NCBI GenBank assembly: GCA_903892565.1
Contig: CAITIX010000318.1
Location: 1 to 64,000 of the forward strand
Length of the DNA: 64,000 bases
From: an uncultured Acidobacteriia bacterium
Lineage (GTDB): Bacteria; Acidobacteriota; Terriglobia; Bryobacterales; Bryobacteraceae
Reading direction: 5' to 3'
Each line of letters opens with the position of its first letter. Within the stretch, counting starts at the first letter, position 1. Made by a program: the position numbers and the translations under genes. Under the pieces are notes generated by a model. That model did not search any database. It was given only the letters and a program-made list of their open reading frames with translations, and was not told where the DNA came from. Positions 7,425-15,601 of the stretch are shown here, piece after piece.

Positions 7425-8558
7425 ATGAACGTTTTCAGGTCGTCTGATATTGCATCTTCCGTTGCGTCCCCTTCGCGCCGCGAATTCTTAGGAGCCGCTG
7501 TTGCTACGGGTGCGGCCGCACTATTTCCCAAGCTCGCCGGTGCTGCGGGTTCCGGCAACAATCCTCGCCGCATTGACGTCCATCATCACTTTGTTCCGCC
7601 TGCTTATGTGGCCTTCGCGAAGGCGCACAATCAATCGCCGGGGTTAATGATGGCGGGCCGGACGTCGAGTCCCACGAGCGCATCTCCCTGGGAGCTTTCC
7701 ATCGACATGGAAGACATGGACAAGAACGGCACCGCAGTTTCGCTCATGTCCGTCACTACGCCCGGATTCTGGTACGGAACCACCGATGAAATTCGCAAGG
7801 TGACGTGCGAGTGTAACGAATTTGCCGCGAAGCTGATTGCCGATCATCCCGGACGCTTCGGCAGCTTCGCCTCGGTGCACATTCCCGATACCGATGGCGC
7901 GCTGAAAGAAATCGCATACTCGCTCGACACGTTGAAAGCCGAAGGCATAGGCTTGTTCTCTAACTATCGCGATAAGTGGCTGGGGCACGAATCCTTCGCG
8001 CCCGTGTATCAGGAGTTGAACCGGCGCAAAGCCGTAGTGTTCGTGCATCCGATTACCGGAGCGTGTTGCGGGAACCTGGTCCCGGGCGTGGCCGATACAC
8101 TGGTGGATTACGGCGCCGATACCACGCGGACCATCGGCAGCTTGATCTACAGCGGTACCAGCACGAAATATCCCGACATCAAGTGGATCTTCTCGCACGG
8201 CGGCGGCGTAATGCCGTTCATCATCGAACGTTTTCTGGGTGGTGCGCAGGCGGAAATCGTCCCGGGCATCGTGACCAAGGGGCAGGATGGCGCGGCTCCG
8301 AAGAACGTCCCTGGTGGAACGCTGGCGGAAATTCGTAAGATGCATTTCGATACGGCACAAGCGTCGAATCCTGTGGCGATGGGAGCGCTGCGCAAAGTAG
8401 TTCCGGTATCTCAGATCCTCTTTGGCACGGATTATTGGTACCGGACGGCGGCCGAGACGGGTCACGGTCTGGTCACCAGTAAAGTTTTCAACGCGGCAGA
8501 GTTGAAGATGATTAATCGTGGCAACGCCGAGCGGCTCATGCCGAAGTTCAAAAGCTAG
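7425..8558 (+). CDS. Tat-exported amidohydrolase (amidohydrolase_2/ACMSD-like), copy 2
   Basis: This 377-residue paralogue of the preceding gene shares long identical stretches with it (RRIDVHHHFVPPAYV, DYGADTTRTI, IFSHGGGVMPFIIERF, QILFGTDYWYRTA). It has a Tat signal (SRREFLGA). All metal and catalytic positions of copy 1 are kept. It lacks the Gly/Ala-rich insert of copy 1. There are 46 bp between the two genes and no Shine-Dalgarno sequence before ATG 7425. A TATTGT at 7412-7417 could be a -10 box giving a second short-leader or leaderless message. Copies 1 and 2 are much closer to each other than to copy 3, which suggests recent duplication. Confidence 0.88.
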   Translation: MNVFRSSDIASSVASPSRREFLGAAVATGAAALFPKLAGAAGSGNNPRRIDVHHHFVPPAYVAFAKAHNQSPGLMMAGRTSSPTSASPWELSIDMEDMDKNGTAVSLMSVTTPGFWYGTTDEIRKVTCECNEFAAKLIADHPGRFGSFASVHIPDTDGALKEIAYSLDTLKAEGIGLFSNYRDKWLGHESFAPVYQELNRRKAVVFVHPITGACCGNLVPGVADTLVDYGADTTRTIGSLIYSGTSTKYPDIKWIFSHGGGVMPFIIERFLGGAQAEIVPGIVTKGQDGAAPKNVPGGTLAEIRKMHFDTAQASNPVAMGALRKVVPVSQILFGTDYWYRTAAETGHGLVTSKVFNAAELKMINRGNAERLMPKFKS

Positions 8559-8622
8559 TTTCCATTGGTTGGTCTGTCCGTATATGCTAGTAAGGCCTCA
8601 AATGGCAAAAGGAAAAGTGATC

Positions 8623-9714
8623 ATGAATCCAGGTATTCAGGGATCTTTATCGCGGCGCGAACTTCTTGGCGGCTTGGCTGCGCTGGGCGCGGGTCTCGCG
8701 GCAGGGGGGCAGAACGTTTTTGGCCAAGCCCGGCAACGCATCATCAATGTGCATCACCACCTGACGGCTCCCGCGTATGTGAAATTCCTGCAGGATAACA
8801 AGGTTCGCGACTTCCCCATTAAGTCGGAAGCACAATGCATGGAAGACATGGACAAGGCTGGCGTGGACGTGGCCATGTGCTCCACCATCGGGCCCGGCAT
8901 TTGGTTCGGCAGCATGGAAGACACGCGACGGCTGGCGCGCGAGATCAATGAATACGCCGCAAAGCTGGTTTCGAATCATCCTGGACGCCTGGGGATGTTC
9001 ACTATGCTCGCGTTGCCCGATATCGACGGCAGCTTGAAGGAAATTGAGTACGGTTTCGACAAGCTCAAGGCCGATGGCGTGTATATGTACACCAATTGGG
9101 GCGGCAAGGCTCTCTACGGCGATAAATATCTTGGGGACGTCGCGCTCGCGCCCATCTACGAGGAACTGAATCGGCGCAACGCGATTGTTTATACGCATCC
9201 CAAGGACGCGGCGTGCTGCGAAGCGGCCGTTCCGGGAGTTCCGGGTAGCACTGTCGAATACACGATGGACACCGCGCGCACGATTGTGAGCTTGCTCTAC
9301 AGCGGAACTGCCGCAAAGTATCCCAATATCCGGTGGATTTTTTCTCACGGCGGTGGAGCGCTACCGGGCATGATCGGACGCATTGGCGGCGCGCAGGCGA
9401 GTTATCTGGAAGACGGCGGCAAGCTGCGCGAGGGAGCTCCCGCTCCGCGCACCACTCCTGCGATGCCCAAAGGGGCGCTCGTGGAGCTGCAGAAGTTCTT
9501 CTACGATACGTCGAGTGCCGTGAATCCCATCGGCGTGGGCGGTTTGCGCAAGATGGTGCCGCTTTCGCAAATCATGTTCGGCGGCGATTTCCCGTTTGTG
9601 GTGAGCGCTGAGCAGATTCATCTGCTGAAAGAATGCCGTGTCTTTACGGACTCGGAACTCCCGGCGATCTTCAGCGGCAACGCGACGCGGCTCTTTCCCA
9701 AATTTAAGGCCTGA
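8623..9714 (+). CDS. Tat-exported amidohydrolase (amidohydrolase_2/ACMSD-like), copy 3
   Basis: The Tat motif is SRRELLGGLAALGAG near the N-terminus. Family residues are visible in INVHHHL, THPKDAACCE, IFSHGGG and MFGGDFPF. The last motif differs from FGTDYW in copies 1 and 2, but the Asp is kept. Sequence outside the motifs is clearly more diverged than between copies 1 and 2, so it may act on a different substrate. I chose ATG 8623, preceded by AAAAGGA. ATG 8602 with TAAGG upstream would add seven residues and is possible. The mature enzyme should be periplasmic. The three genes end where a minus-strand secreted protein gene begins. Confidence 0.87.
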   Translation: MNPGIQGSLSRRELLGGLAALGAGLAAGGQNVFGQARQRIINVHHHLTAPAYVKFLQDNKVRDFPIKSEAQCMEDMDKAGVDVAMCSTIGPGIWFGSMEDTRRLAREINEYAAKLVSNHPGRLGMFTMLALPDIDGSLKEIEYGFDKLKADGVYMYTNWGGKALYGDKYLGDVALAPIYEELNRRNAIVYTHPKDAACCEAAVPGVPGSTVEYTMDTARTIVSLLYSGTAAKYPNIRWIFSHGGGALPGMIGRIGGAQASYLEDGGKLREGAPAPRTTPAMPKGALVELQKFFYDTSSAVNPIGVGGLRKMVPLSQIMFGGDFPFVVSAEQIHLLKECRVFTDSELPAIFSGNATRLFPKFKA

Positions 9715-9740
9715 GCGGCGTGCGCAAGAAGTAGCGGCCC

Positions 9741-10409
9741 TTAGCGGCTGACTTGATCGATTTGGACGTCGATGTTGTGGCCGACGCGGAAGCCGATCAA
9801 GCCGTCGGTGTGCAACTTGCTCTTCGGTAGCCGCGTGACTTCGGTGCCGTTGATCGTGAAAATGACGTCCGCGCCCTGTACCTGGATGCCCAGCACGTTA
9901 GACTGCTTTCCGTCGGCGCCCTGTTTGTTGATCACCGGGTTCGCGGTCCAATCGACAATCACGGGGCGCTGCGCGCCTTCGCGGTTGGCGATGAAAAATT
10001 CGCCTTGATTGCGCAACAGGAAGTACGTGTACACCGGATTGTCGCCCGCGAGGGCCGTGCCGCCGATCATGAGTCCATAGGACACGGGATGCGTGGGCGC
10101 CTTCGTCTGTCCGACGCGCGCAGAAAACTTGTAGTCGCCTGATTTCGCCCAAGCGGGGTTGGAGAACGTCGCCGCGGGTCCCATCGTAAAGCGGTAGGCG
10201 TTGGCGGCTTCCGTGAAGACGATCTGATCGGCCGTGCCGCGGTCCGGACGTGCGCTCCAGCCGGCTGGAAATTTGCCGCCTGCGGAGACCACGCGGTCAG
10301 GGTCGTTATCGCCGCCTTTTTGCGCCATCGCGGGAGTAACGGAAACAGTAACCAGCAGCGTCGCGGCGGCAGACAGGAACAACAGTCGTCGAAGTCCAAG
10401 GATGTTCAT
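9741..10409 (-). CDS. Secreted concanavalin-like (DUF1080-like) protein
   Basis: The protein has a classical Sec signal peptide (MNILGLRRLLFLSAAATLLV, ending AMAQ) and a single beta-sandwich domain of about 190 residues. The domain has features of the DUF1080/3-keto-disaccharide hydrolase type, a LamG-like fold: GDYKFSARVGQ, YTYFLLRNQGEFFIANREG, VQGADVIFTINGTEVTRLP, and a closing DGLIGFRVGHNIDVQIDQV. Such domains bind or cleave carbohydrates; no catalytic residue can be assigned here. ATG 10409 is chosen because it gives a clean signal peptide; an upstream ATG in frame at 10460 would add 17 residues. It converges with the amidohydrolase cluster. Confidence 0.75.
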   Translation of the reverse strand: MNILGLRRLLFLSAAATLLVTVSVTPAMAQKGGDNDPDRVVSAGGKFPAGWSARPDRGTADQIVFTEAANAYRFTMGPAATFSNPAWAKSGDYKFSARVGQTKAPTHPVSYGLMIGGTALAGDNPVYTYFLLRNQGEFFIANREGAQRPVIVDWTANPVINKQGADGKQSNVLGIQVQGADVIFTINGTEVTRLPKSKLHTDGLIGFRVGHNIDVQIDQVSR

Positions 10410-10430
10410 AAAAGGGCTATCTAATCGGTA

Positions 10431-10454
10431 AGTATACGAAGCTTCCACGTGGAA
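10431..10454 (-). promoter_or_regulatory. Candidate -10 box and 12-bp palindrome upstream of the DUF1080-like gene
   Basis: Read on the minus strand, TATACT (10436-10431) is a good -10 box. Just upstream is a perfect palindrome, TTCCACGTGGAA (10443-10454), which would sit in the promoter spacer as a candidate operator. The matching -35 (TGGATT) is weak. Confidence 0.4.
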
Positions 10455-10496
10455 ATCCACGCAATGTATTCGCTGAGGGCTGAGGCGACAAAATAC

Positions 10497-10536
10497 AAAA
10501 AGGCCCGCGCCACCCCACGGAGGAGGCGGCGCGGGC
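10497..10536 (-). terminator. Intrinsic terminator of the small membrane-protein gene
   Basis: On the minus strand, GCCCGCGCC and GGCGCGGGC form a 9-bp stem with a 16-nt loop, followed by C and TTTTT. It lies 57 bp after the stop of the gene at 10593-10886. The plus-strand side also ends in a short T run (TCTCTTTT), so it could work in both directions. Confidence 0.8.
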
Positions 10537-10592
10537 TCTCTTTTGCTACATCAAGTTCGCGACGTCGAGTTCCAGACGTCAAAATCTGCTGG

Positions 10593-10886
10593 CTAGCTTC
10601 TGCGGAAGAAGGTATTCGGGACCGAACTCGGGTCATTCCAGGCCTGATACATAAAGGCAATACCAATGGCTACGCCAAGGCCTATCGTCACAAGGGTCAG
10701 GATTTTACCCCAACGATCAATGTCGTCAAGCTTACGCGCCAAGGCAGCCTGTTCGGGGATCTGGCGTTCTTCTCCTGCACCCAAGTGCACGACATCCTCC
10801 TCATTTGCCGAAATCAGCTTCCGGTATAGAGCAAGGCCAAGTGTCGCAACTCCGAGAACCACCCAAATCATCACGATAGGCGTCAT
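10593..10886 (-). CDS. Small two-helix membrane protein (97 aa)
   Basis: The protein has an N-terminal hydrophobic helix (MTPIVMIWVVLGVATLGLAL) and a charged loop with EEDVVHLGAGEERQIPEQ. A second helix (LTLVTIGLGVAIGIAFMYQ) precedes a short polar tail. A strong AAAGGAG lies 10 nt before ATG 10886, which decides the start; the frame remains open 42 codons upstream. Its function is unknown. It is followed by a good intrinsic terminator and preceded by 216 bp of non-coding sequence, so it looks monocistronic. Confidence 0.7.
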   Translation of the reverse strand: MTPIVMIWVVLGVATLGLALYRKLISANEEDVVHLGAGEERQIPEQAALARKLDDIDRWGKILTLVTIGLGVAIGIAFMYQAWNDPSSVPNTFFRRS

Positions 10887-11102
10887 AAACGGTGAACTCC
10901 TTTCAATGCGTAATTGAGAGCAATTCAAGGTCCACGATGCAAAAGTACCTAAGTGACGCTTTTTGGGCCTGAAAAGGCCCGTCAGGCACCGAAAGCGGGG
11001 AATAAGACGCAACTCCCCGGTTTCCGGCTACGCCAGTTTACGCAATTGCGGCCCAAAGGGGCGCTCGTCACGCTACATGTCGGCCGAGCGGGCAGGGCGG
11101 AG

Positions 11103-12119
11103 CTACTGCCGATAAACCGGATTCGACTCTTTCCACTTAATGAGCTTCTGCTCGAATTCCACCTCGCGGGCAGCGGACCAGGACTTGAAAATGTCTGGAT
11201 TTACGAACAGCATATTGTTCTTCTTGAGCGCTGCCATGCGCTCCAGCAGTGTTCCGGAGCTTTGGTTTAGAGTCCCGGACCAGGCGTAAGCGCCCGTTTC
11301 GAGATAGATGTCGATGGGCAGGAGCTTGCGGAACAGTTCGAGATTGTGGCGCACTCCTGCTTCCGTGATGTTCGTGTTGCGACTCAAATCGTCCGGATAT
11401 TCCCAGCAGCAGAACTCCAGCACGCGGTATTCGTGTCCGTTGTCCTTCACCTTGTACAGGAAGCTGGTGGGTGAGGACGCATGGCCTGGTGCAAGATACG
11501 CGGTGAACTGCAGCGGCCCTACGGTCACGACGTCGCCATCGAACAACGCGCGGTCCACATGGACGGGCGGATAGGTTCCGCCGCCACCGGCCGGAGGAGG
11601 CGTGTTGTTGGGAATGGACGTACCGGGGGGCAGGCGGCCGCCGTTCTCCAGAAATGGAACTTCGGCAAAGCCTGCCATCACCTTTGCGCCGCTTCTCTTT
11701 TGCAACTCGGCAGTGCCACCGCATTGATCCTGGTGCGCGTGGTTGACGACGATGACTTTGATGTCCTTCACGTGGAAGCCGACGGCTTCGATATTCTTCT
11801 CGATCTGATCGACCGTATCCGGGAAGGCGGAGCCGAAGAGGATGTGTCCTTTGGGCGAGGTGAGCAGGTAGCTTTCGCCATTCTGCACGCCGACGAAATA
11901 CAGATTGCCCATGATCTTAAAGGGCTCGGCGGGCGTCTTCATGTTCTTAATTTCCGCGCGGATCCGTAGCGATTCCGCCGCATACTTGGCCCCGCGTTCG
12001 GCATCGGCCGCCGTGAACGGAGGCTTGGGCGTAATGGACTGGGCATAAAGCAGCGCCGCGCCGATCAGAAACGTCGGCAGACCGATCGCCACGCCGATGA
12101 ATAAGGATCTTCTCGTCAT
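11103..12119 (-). CDS. Exported MBL-fold protein, subclass B3-like, altered metal site (copy 1)
   Basis: The 338-residue protein has an N-terminal hydrophobic export signal (residues 5-26). The body follows subclass B3 metallo-beta-lactamases: PFKIMGNLYFVGVQN, SYLLTSPKGHILFG and IKVIVVNHAHQDQCGG. In classical B3 enzymes the core motif is HxHxDH; here it is H127-A-H129-Q-D131-Q132, so the second-site His is Gln. H213 in APGHASSPTSF matches the third ligand of the first site. Where B3 enzymes have the last His (often in a PHP or AHG context), this protein reads LETGAYAW. The motif FCCWEYPDD is shared with copy 2. A binuclear lactamase seems unlikely, and the reaction is unknown. A GGAGGAG precedes the start, and the gene lies 15 bp after copy 2. 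Confidence 0.82.
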   Translation of the reverse strand: MTRRSLFIGVAIGLPTFLIGAALLYAQSITPKPPFTAADAERGAKYAAESLRIRAEIKNMKTPAEPFKIMGNLYFVGVQNGESYLLTSPKGHILFGSAFPDTVDQIEKNIEAVGFHVKDIKVIVVNHAHQDQCGGTAELQKRSGAKVMAGFAEVPFLENGGRLPPGTSIPNNTPPPAGGGGTYPPVHVDRALFDGDVVTVGPLQFTAYLAPGHASSPTSFLYKVKDNGHEYRVLEFCCWEYPDDLSRNTNITEAGVRHNLELFRKLLPIDIYLETGAYAWSGTLNQSSGTLLERMAALKKNNMLFVNPDIFKSWSAAREVEFEQKLIKWKESNPVYRQ

Positions 12120-12134
12120 GTGTGTTCTCCTCCG

Positions 12135-13163
12135 TTATTTCTGGGCTGCCTTAGCCTTCGCCAGTTTCTCTTCGATTTCCACTTCGCGAGCCGCCGACAG
12201 GGCCTTGAAGATCTCGCGATTGACAAAGTACTTGTTCTGGGTTCTCAGTTTTTCCATGCGTTCCGTCATGGTCCCCGAAGGCTGATTTAAGATGCCAGAC
12301 CAGCCATTGGCCCCGGTTTCCAGGTAAATATCAACGGGTAGTAGTTTGCGGAACAGTTCCAGGTTGTGGCGTACTCCGGATTCGGTGATGTACGCGTTCG
12401 ACGTGATGTCGTCCGGATACTCCCAGCAGCAATATTCCAATACGCGATAGTCTTTGCCGCCGTCGCGCACGGTGTAAAGCCAACTGGCGGGAGAAGGGCT
12501 GTGTCCGGGGGAAAGATAGGCGGTCACTTTCAATGGCCCAACGTTGATGACGTCGCCATCGAATAACGCGCGATCCACCTTTACCGGAGGATACTGCTGT
12601 GTGCCTGCAAACTGCGCATTGATCCGCTGTAAACGATTCGGAGGGCCAGGAGGCGGCGCGGGAGGCCCGTTCGCGGGGCGCGGAATTCCGCCGGGAAGAA
12701 CGCCTCCATGCTCCAGGAATTGAACTTCAGCGAAACCCGTCATCACTTGCGCACCGGTCTTTTGCCGGAACCAGGCCGCGGCGCCCGATTGATCGCCATG
12801 CGCGTGATTCAGCAGGATGGCCTTGATATCGGTCATCTTGAAACCGAGTGCCTCAATGTTTTTCTGCACCAGTTCGGCCGTATCAGCGAAGCCCACGCCG
12901 AAGAGGATGTGGCCTTGCGGCGACGTCAGAAGATAAACCTCGCCATTCTGCACGCCGACAAAGTAGAGGTTACCCATGATCTTGAAGGCATCTGTGGGGC
13001 CCTTCGCCGTGGTGATTTGTTCGCGTAGATCGAGCGACAAATCGGCGAGTCTCTTGCCTTCCACAGCATCCTTCGCCGTAAAGGGAGGTTTGGGTGTTTG
13101 CGCGCTTGCGGTACTTCCGAAAGCGAACACAACGAAACTAGCGACCAGAAAAGTTTGACGCAT
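12135..13163 (-). CDS. Exported MBL-fold protein, subclass B3-like, altered metal site (copy 2)
   Basis: This is the promoter-proximal partner of the previous entry, with a Sec signal peptide ending STASA-Q. It shares TPKPPFT at the mature N-terminus, FKIMGNLYFVGVQNGE and YLLTSPQGHILFG. The metal motif is H120-A-H122-G-D124-Q125, and H221 lies in SPGHSPSPASW. LETGANGW replaces the last B3 zinc-ligand His region. It differs by a Pro-rich insert (about residues 160-190, GPPAPPPGPP). AGGAG lies 5 nt before the ATG. Both copies keep the same unusual substitutions, so the change is old and selected rather than decay. Some B3-fold proteins act as lactonases or other hydrolases. Confidence 0.82.
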   Translation of the reverse strand: MRQTFLVASFVVFAFGSTASAQTPKPPFTAKDAVEGKRLADLSLDLREQITTAKGPTDAFKIMGNLYFVGVQNGEVYLLTSPQGHILFGVGFADTAELVQKNIEALGFKMTDIKAILLNHAHGDQSGAAAWFRQKTGAQVMTGFAEVQFLEHGGVLPGGIPRPANGPPAPPPGPPNRLQRINAQFAGTQQYPPVKVDRALFDGDVINVGPLKVTAYLSPGHSPSPASWLYTVRDGGKDYRVLEYCCWEYPDDITSNAYITESGVRHNLELFRKLLPVDIYLETGANGWSGILNQPSGTMTERMEKLRTQNKYFVNREIFKALSAAREVEIEEKLAKAKAAQK

Positions 13164-13446
13164 AAAGCTCCTGTTCCAGGAACTGTCAGGCTACATGGCG
13201 CGGCGGGATCTGTCAAGAAACAGATCGACTTTGAGAATTTGGTTCATCCGCAGCCCGCGAGGATGTCAGAGTTTGCATGCTCCGCAATTTGGGGCTGCAT
13301 TCGAAGGCTGATACAATCACAAACGCTTGGCATGGAGCTCACGCAACGGGCAAATCCGTTGCGGCCCGCCAATTGCAGAGATTGTTCTGCAGGGATTTTT
13401 CACTGCGGTCTCGCGATGAAGACGGGTAGGGGAGGTTCTCGACACG

Positions 13447-13938
13447 ATGTCCATCATGGAATTTTGCAAGATGTTGGAAGGTAGTTCGGTTGGCGTTAAT
13501 ATCCGAGAGTCCAGTGTTCTGTTTCCGGTGATTGAGGGTCTGCACGTTCTTGGACTGTCGATTTCTGTGGGTTTGATTTTGATCTCCGACTTGCGTTTGG
13601 CGGGTGTCCTTTTGCGCAAGAGAACTGCCCGCGAAGTTTGGTCGAATTTCCTGCCTTGGCTGATGCCTGGGTTTATCCTCATGACGATCACGGGAGGGCT
13701 GCTGTTTTGGTCCCACGCGCTGGCCGCTTACAATAGCATCGCGTTCCGGGTGAAGCTGGTCCTGCTGTTTCTCGCGGCGGTGAACGCGGCGGTGTATCAC
13801 CTTACGGTGTATCGGCGAATGAATGAATGGGACACCGCTGACGTTCCTCCGATGGGCGCGCGTTTTGCGGGATGGGCGTCCTTGGTCCTCTGGATCTGCG
13901 TCATCACGATGGGCCGGATCATGGCGTATACGTTCTAG
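13447..13938 (+). CDS. DUF6644-like four-helix membrane protein (a)
   Basis: The 163-residue polytopic protein has about four transmembrane helices. A soluble N-terminal amphipathic segment is followed by VIEGLHVLGLSISVGLIL, with a membrane His in the LHxxGLxxxxG pattern. The protein ends with a helix carrying MGRIMAYTF. I recognise this as the DUF6644 type, found singly or in tandem in acidobacterial genomes. Its function is unknown; the intramembrane His and C-terminal Gly-Arg could serve haem or quinone binding, but this is speculation. GGAGG lies 11 nt before ATG 13447. It is followed 100 bp later by a paralogue. Confidence 0.72.
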   Translation: MSIMEFCKMLEGSSVGVNIRESSVLFPVIEGLHVLGLSISVGLILISDLRLAGVLLRKRTAREVWSNFLPWLMPGFILMTITGGLLFWSHALAAYNSIAFRVKLVLLFLAAVNAAVYHLTVYRRMNEWDTADVPPMGARFAGWASLVLWICVITMGRIMAYTF

Positions 13939-14037
13939 CCTTTGGCGGCCACGGGCGGGGCATCTGCAAGCGCCCCTGGTGCGCGATGACGTACACTCTC
14001 TTGCTAGAGGCCGGCTTTTTCTAGAGACCAAATCTGC

Positions 14038-14520
14038 ATGCCAGCGATCTACCCTTTTTTTGAATGGTGCGAGAAGACTACTCTCTATAGCTTGATCGCC
14101 AATCACGAAGCGGGTTATCCCGCTCTTGAAACGCTCCACTTATTCGGGTTGACTCTGTTGTTGGGGACGCTGCTGATTCTCTGCCTGCGCTTGCTTGGGG
14201 TGATGCTTCCAAAACAACCGGTGGCGGAACTCGCTTCCGATCTGAATCCTTACCAGACAGCGGGCCTATGGCTCATGTTGATCACGGGTCCGCTGATGTT
14301 TGTGGCGACCGCCATTCGCTGTTACGGGAACACTTCGTTTTGGGTAAAGATGATTCTGCTGATATCGGCGTTGATTTTCCATTTTGTGTACTTCCGCAAA
14401 TTGGTGCGTCGGGACGATGCCAATATCTCATCCGGTGCGGGAAAACTGGCCGCAGCTGTCACGCTCGCACTTTGGTTCGGCGTCGGACTGGCAGGGCGAT
14501 CCATCGGCTTTTTCGGCTAG
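14038..14520 (+). CDS. DUF6644-like four-helix membrane protein (b)
   Basis: This paralogue of the preceding gene has 160 residues. It keeps the LHLFGLTLLLG membrane His motif and a closing GLAGRSIGFFG. The loop between helices has MLPKQPVAELASDLNPY, where copy (a) has LLRKRTAREVWSNFLPW. There is little sequence identity outside the motifs, so the two may form a heteromeric pair. No clear Shine-Dalgarno sequence precedes ATG 14038. A weak hairpin (GGGCGCCC then GTTTTT) lies at about 14571-14585 after the gene. Two more members of this family are encoded at 21800-23307. Confidence 0.72.
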   Translation: MPAIYPFFEWCEKTTLYSLIANHEAGYPALETLHLFGLTLLLGTLLILCLRLLGVMLPKQPVAELASDLNPYQTAGLWLMLITGPLMFVATAIRCYGNTSFWVKMILLISALIFHFVYFRKLVRRDDANISSGAGKLAAAVTLALWFGVGLAGRSIGFFG

Positions 14521-14747
14521 ATCTTGTCGCTGAGGCTGAAGGCGCCGCGTAGACATTGCTGACCGTGCAGGGCGCCCGTTTTTGCTGCCGCACAGAAATC
14601 CGTAATGCGGGGCGATTCGTAATTTCGTTAGGCGCTGCCCATCACGCGAAAGTCCGACGAACAACTTCTGAATTCGCAATCCAATAGCAATTTGTTCCCA
14701 GCGAGAGTTCCTGGGTTCATGCGAATTGTGATGGCGAGGAGAAGTGA

Positions 14748-15599
14748 ATGCGAAGAACCATCTGTTTGTCAGTCTATTTGAGCGTGAGTTTAGGGACGCT
14801 CTGCCTGGGACAGACTGCGGTCGATCTCAGTAAACAGTCTAAGTCCGCTTCGGCGACGCCCATTCAGGTGGGTGCCACGTTGCCGAGCACATGCACCGTC
14901 GGACAAATGTTCTTCCTTTCGTCCGCCGCCGCAGGACAGAACCTTTACGGGTGCGTCGCGTCGAATGTGTGGACGCCGCAAGCGGGCGCTGGTGGGGGTT
15001 CATTGACGATCAATAGCGGAGCGACTTCCGTTGGGACGCGTCCCATCGTGAGCTTCTCGGCCGGCCTGGGAACATTGCTGGCCATCAGTGATACTGGGAC
15101 CGCTATTTCGATCCAGCCGAGTATAGACCCGGCCGTAGTTTCTACGCGCGCGGCCGAACAATCGGGCGGCGCGTTGTTGTGTAATTCCGCCAGCGGATCG
15201 GCAACGACGTACACCTGCGCGCTCTCTCCAACGCTTGCCAGTTACACCACCGGCATGACGCTTCATTGGATCCCAGATGTAAATGCGACGGGCGGAGCGA
15301 CGACGTTGAACGTTGATACGATCGGCGCCAAAAGTGTGAAATTGTCCGACGGCACGACGAATCCGGCACCAGGAGACATCCTCGCGGGAAGAAGCACTCG
15401 GCTGTGGTTTGACGGAACAGTCTTTCGAATCGCAGGTCCTGTAGGCCCGCTAGGAATTTTGGGCGAAACGCAGCCGACGTGCAGTGCGGCTGCGCATGGT
15501 CGCCTATGGTACGTGGCGGGCGCCACTGGGGTCAAGGATAGTTTGTCGGTGTGTGCAAAAGACGCAACGAATGCGTACGCGTGGAGGTTGTTGTACTAA
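14748..15599 (+). CDS. Secreted repeat-rich protein, fibre-like, unknown function
   Basis: The 283-residue protein has a Sec signal peptide (SVYLSVSLGTLCLGQ). It is rich in Gly, Ala, Ser and Thr, with short beta-type motifs (LTINSGATSVGTRPIVSF, GGATTLNVDTIGAKSVKLS) like those in phage tail fibres and surface adhesins. Four or five Cys residues lie in YxCxA and GC contexts. Its last region (PTCSAAAHGRLWYV, DSLSVCAKDATNAYAWRLL) resembles the endings of exported acidobacterial fibre-like proteins. GAGGAG lies 7 nt upstream of the ATG. The stop is 2 nt before the start of the next, very large secreted protein, so the two are translationally coupled. Confidence 0.65.
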   Translation: MRRTICLSVYLSVSLGTLCLGQTAVDLSKQSKSASATPIQVGATLPSTCTVGQMFFLSSAAAGQNLYGCVASNVWTPQAGAGGGSLTINSGATSVGTRPIVSFSAGLGTLLAISDTGTAISIQPSIDPAVVSTRAAEQSGGALLCNSASGSATTYTCALSPTLASYTTGMTLHWIPDVNATGGATTLNVDTIGAKSVKLSDGTTNPAPGDILAGRSTRLWFDGTVFRIAGPVGPLGILGETQPTCSAAAHGRLWYVAGATGVKDSLSVCAKDATNAYAWRLLY

Positions 15600-15601
15600 T
15601 C

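Noticed and set aside
11103..13163. Functional beta-lactam resistance genes
   Set aside because: Two expected zinc-ligand histidines are missing, so naming them beta-lactamases would overstate the evidence.
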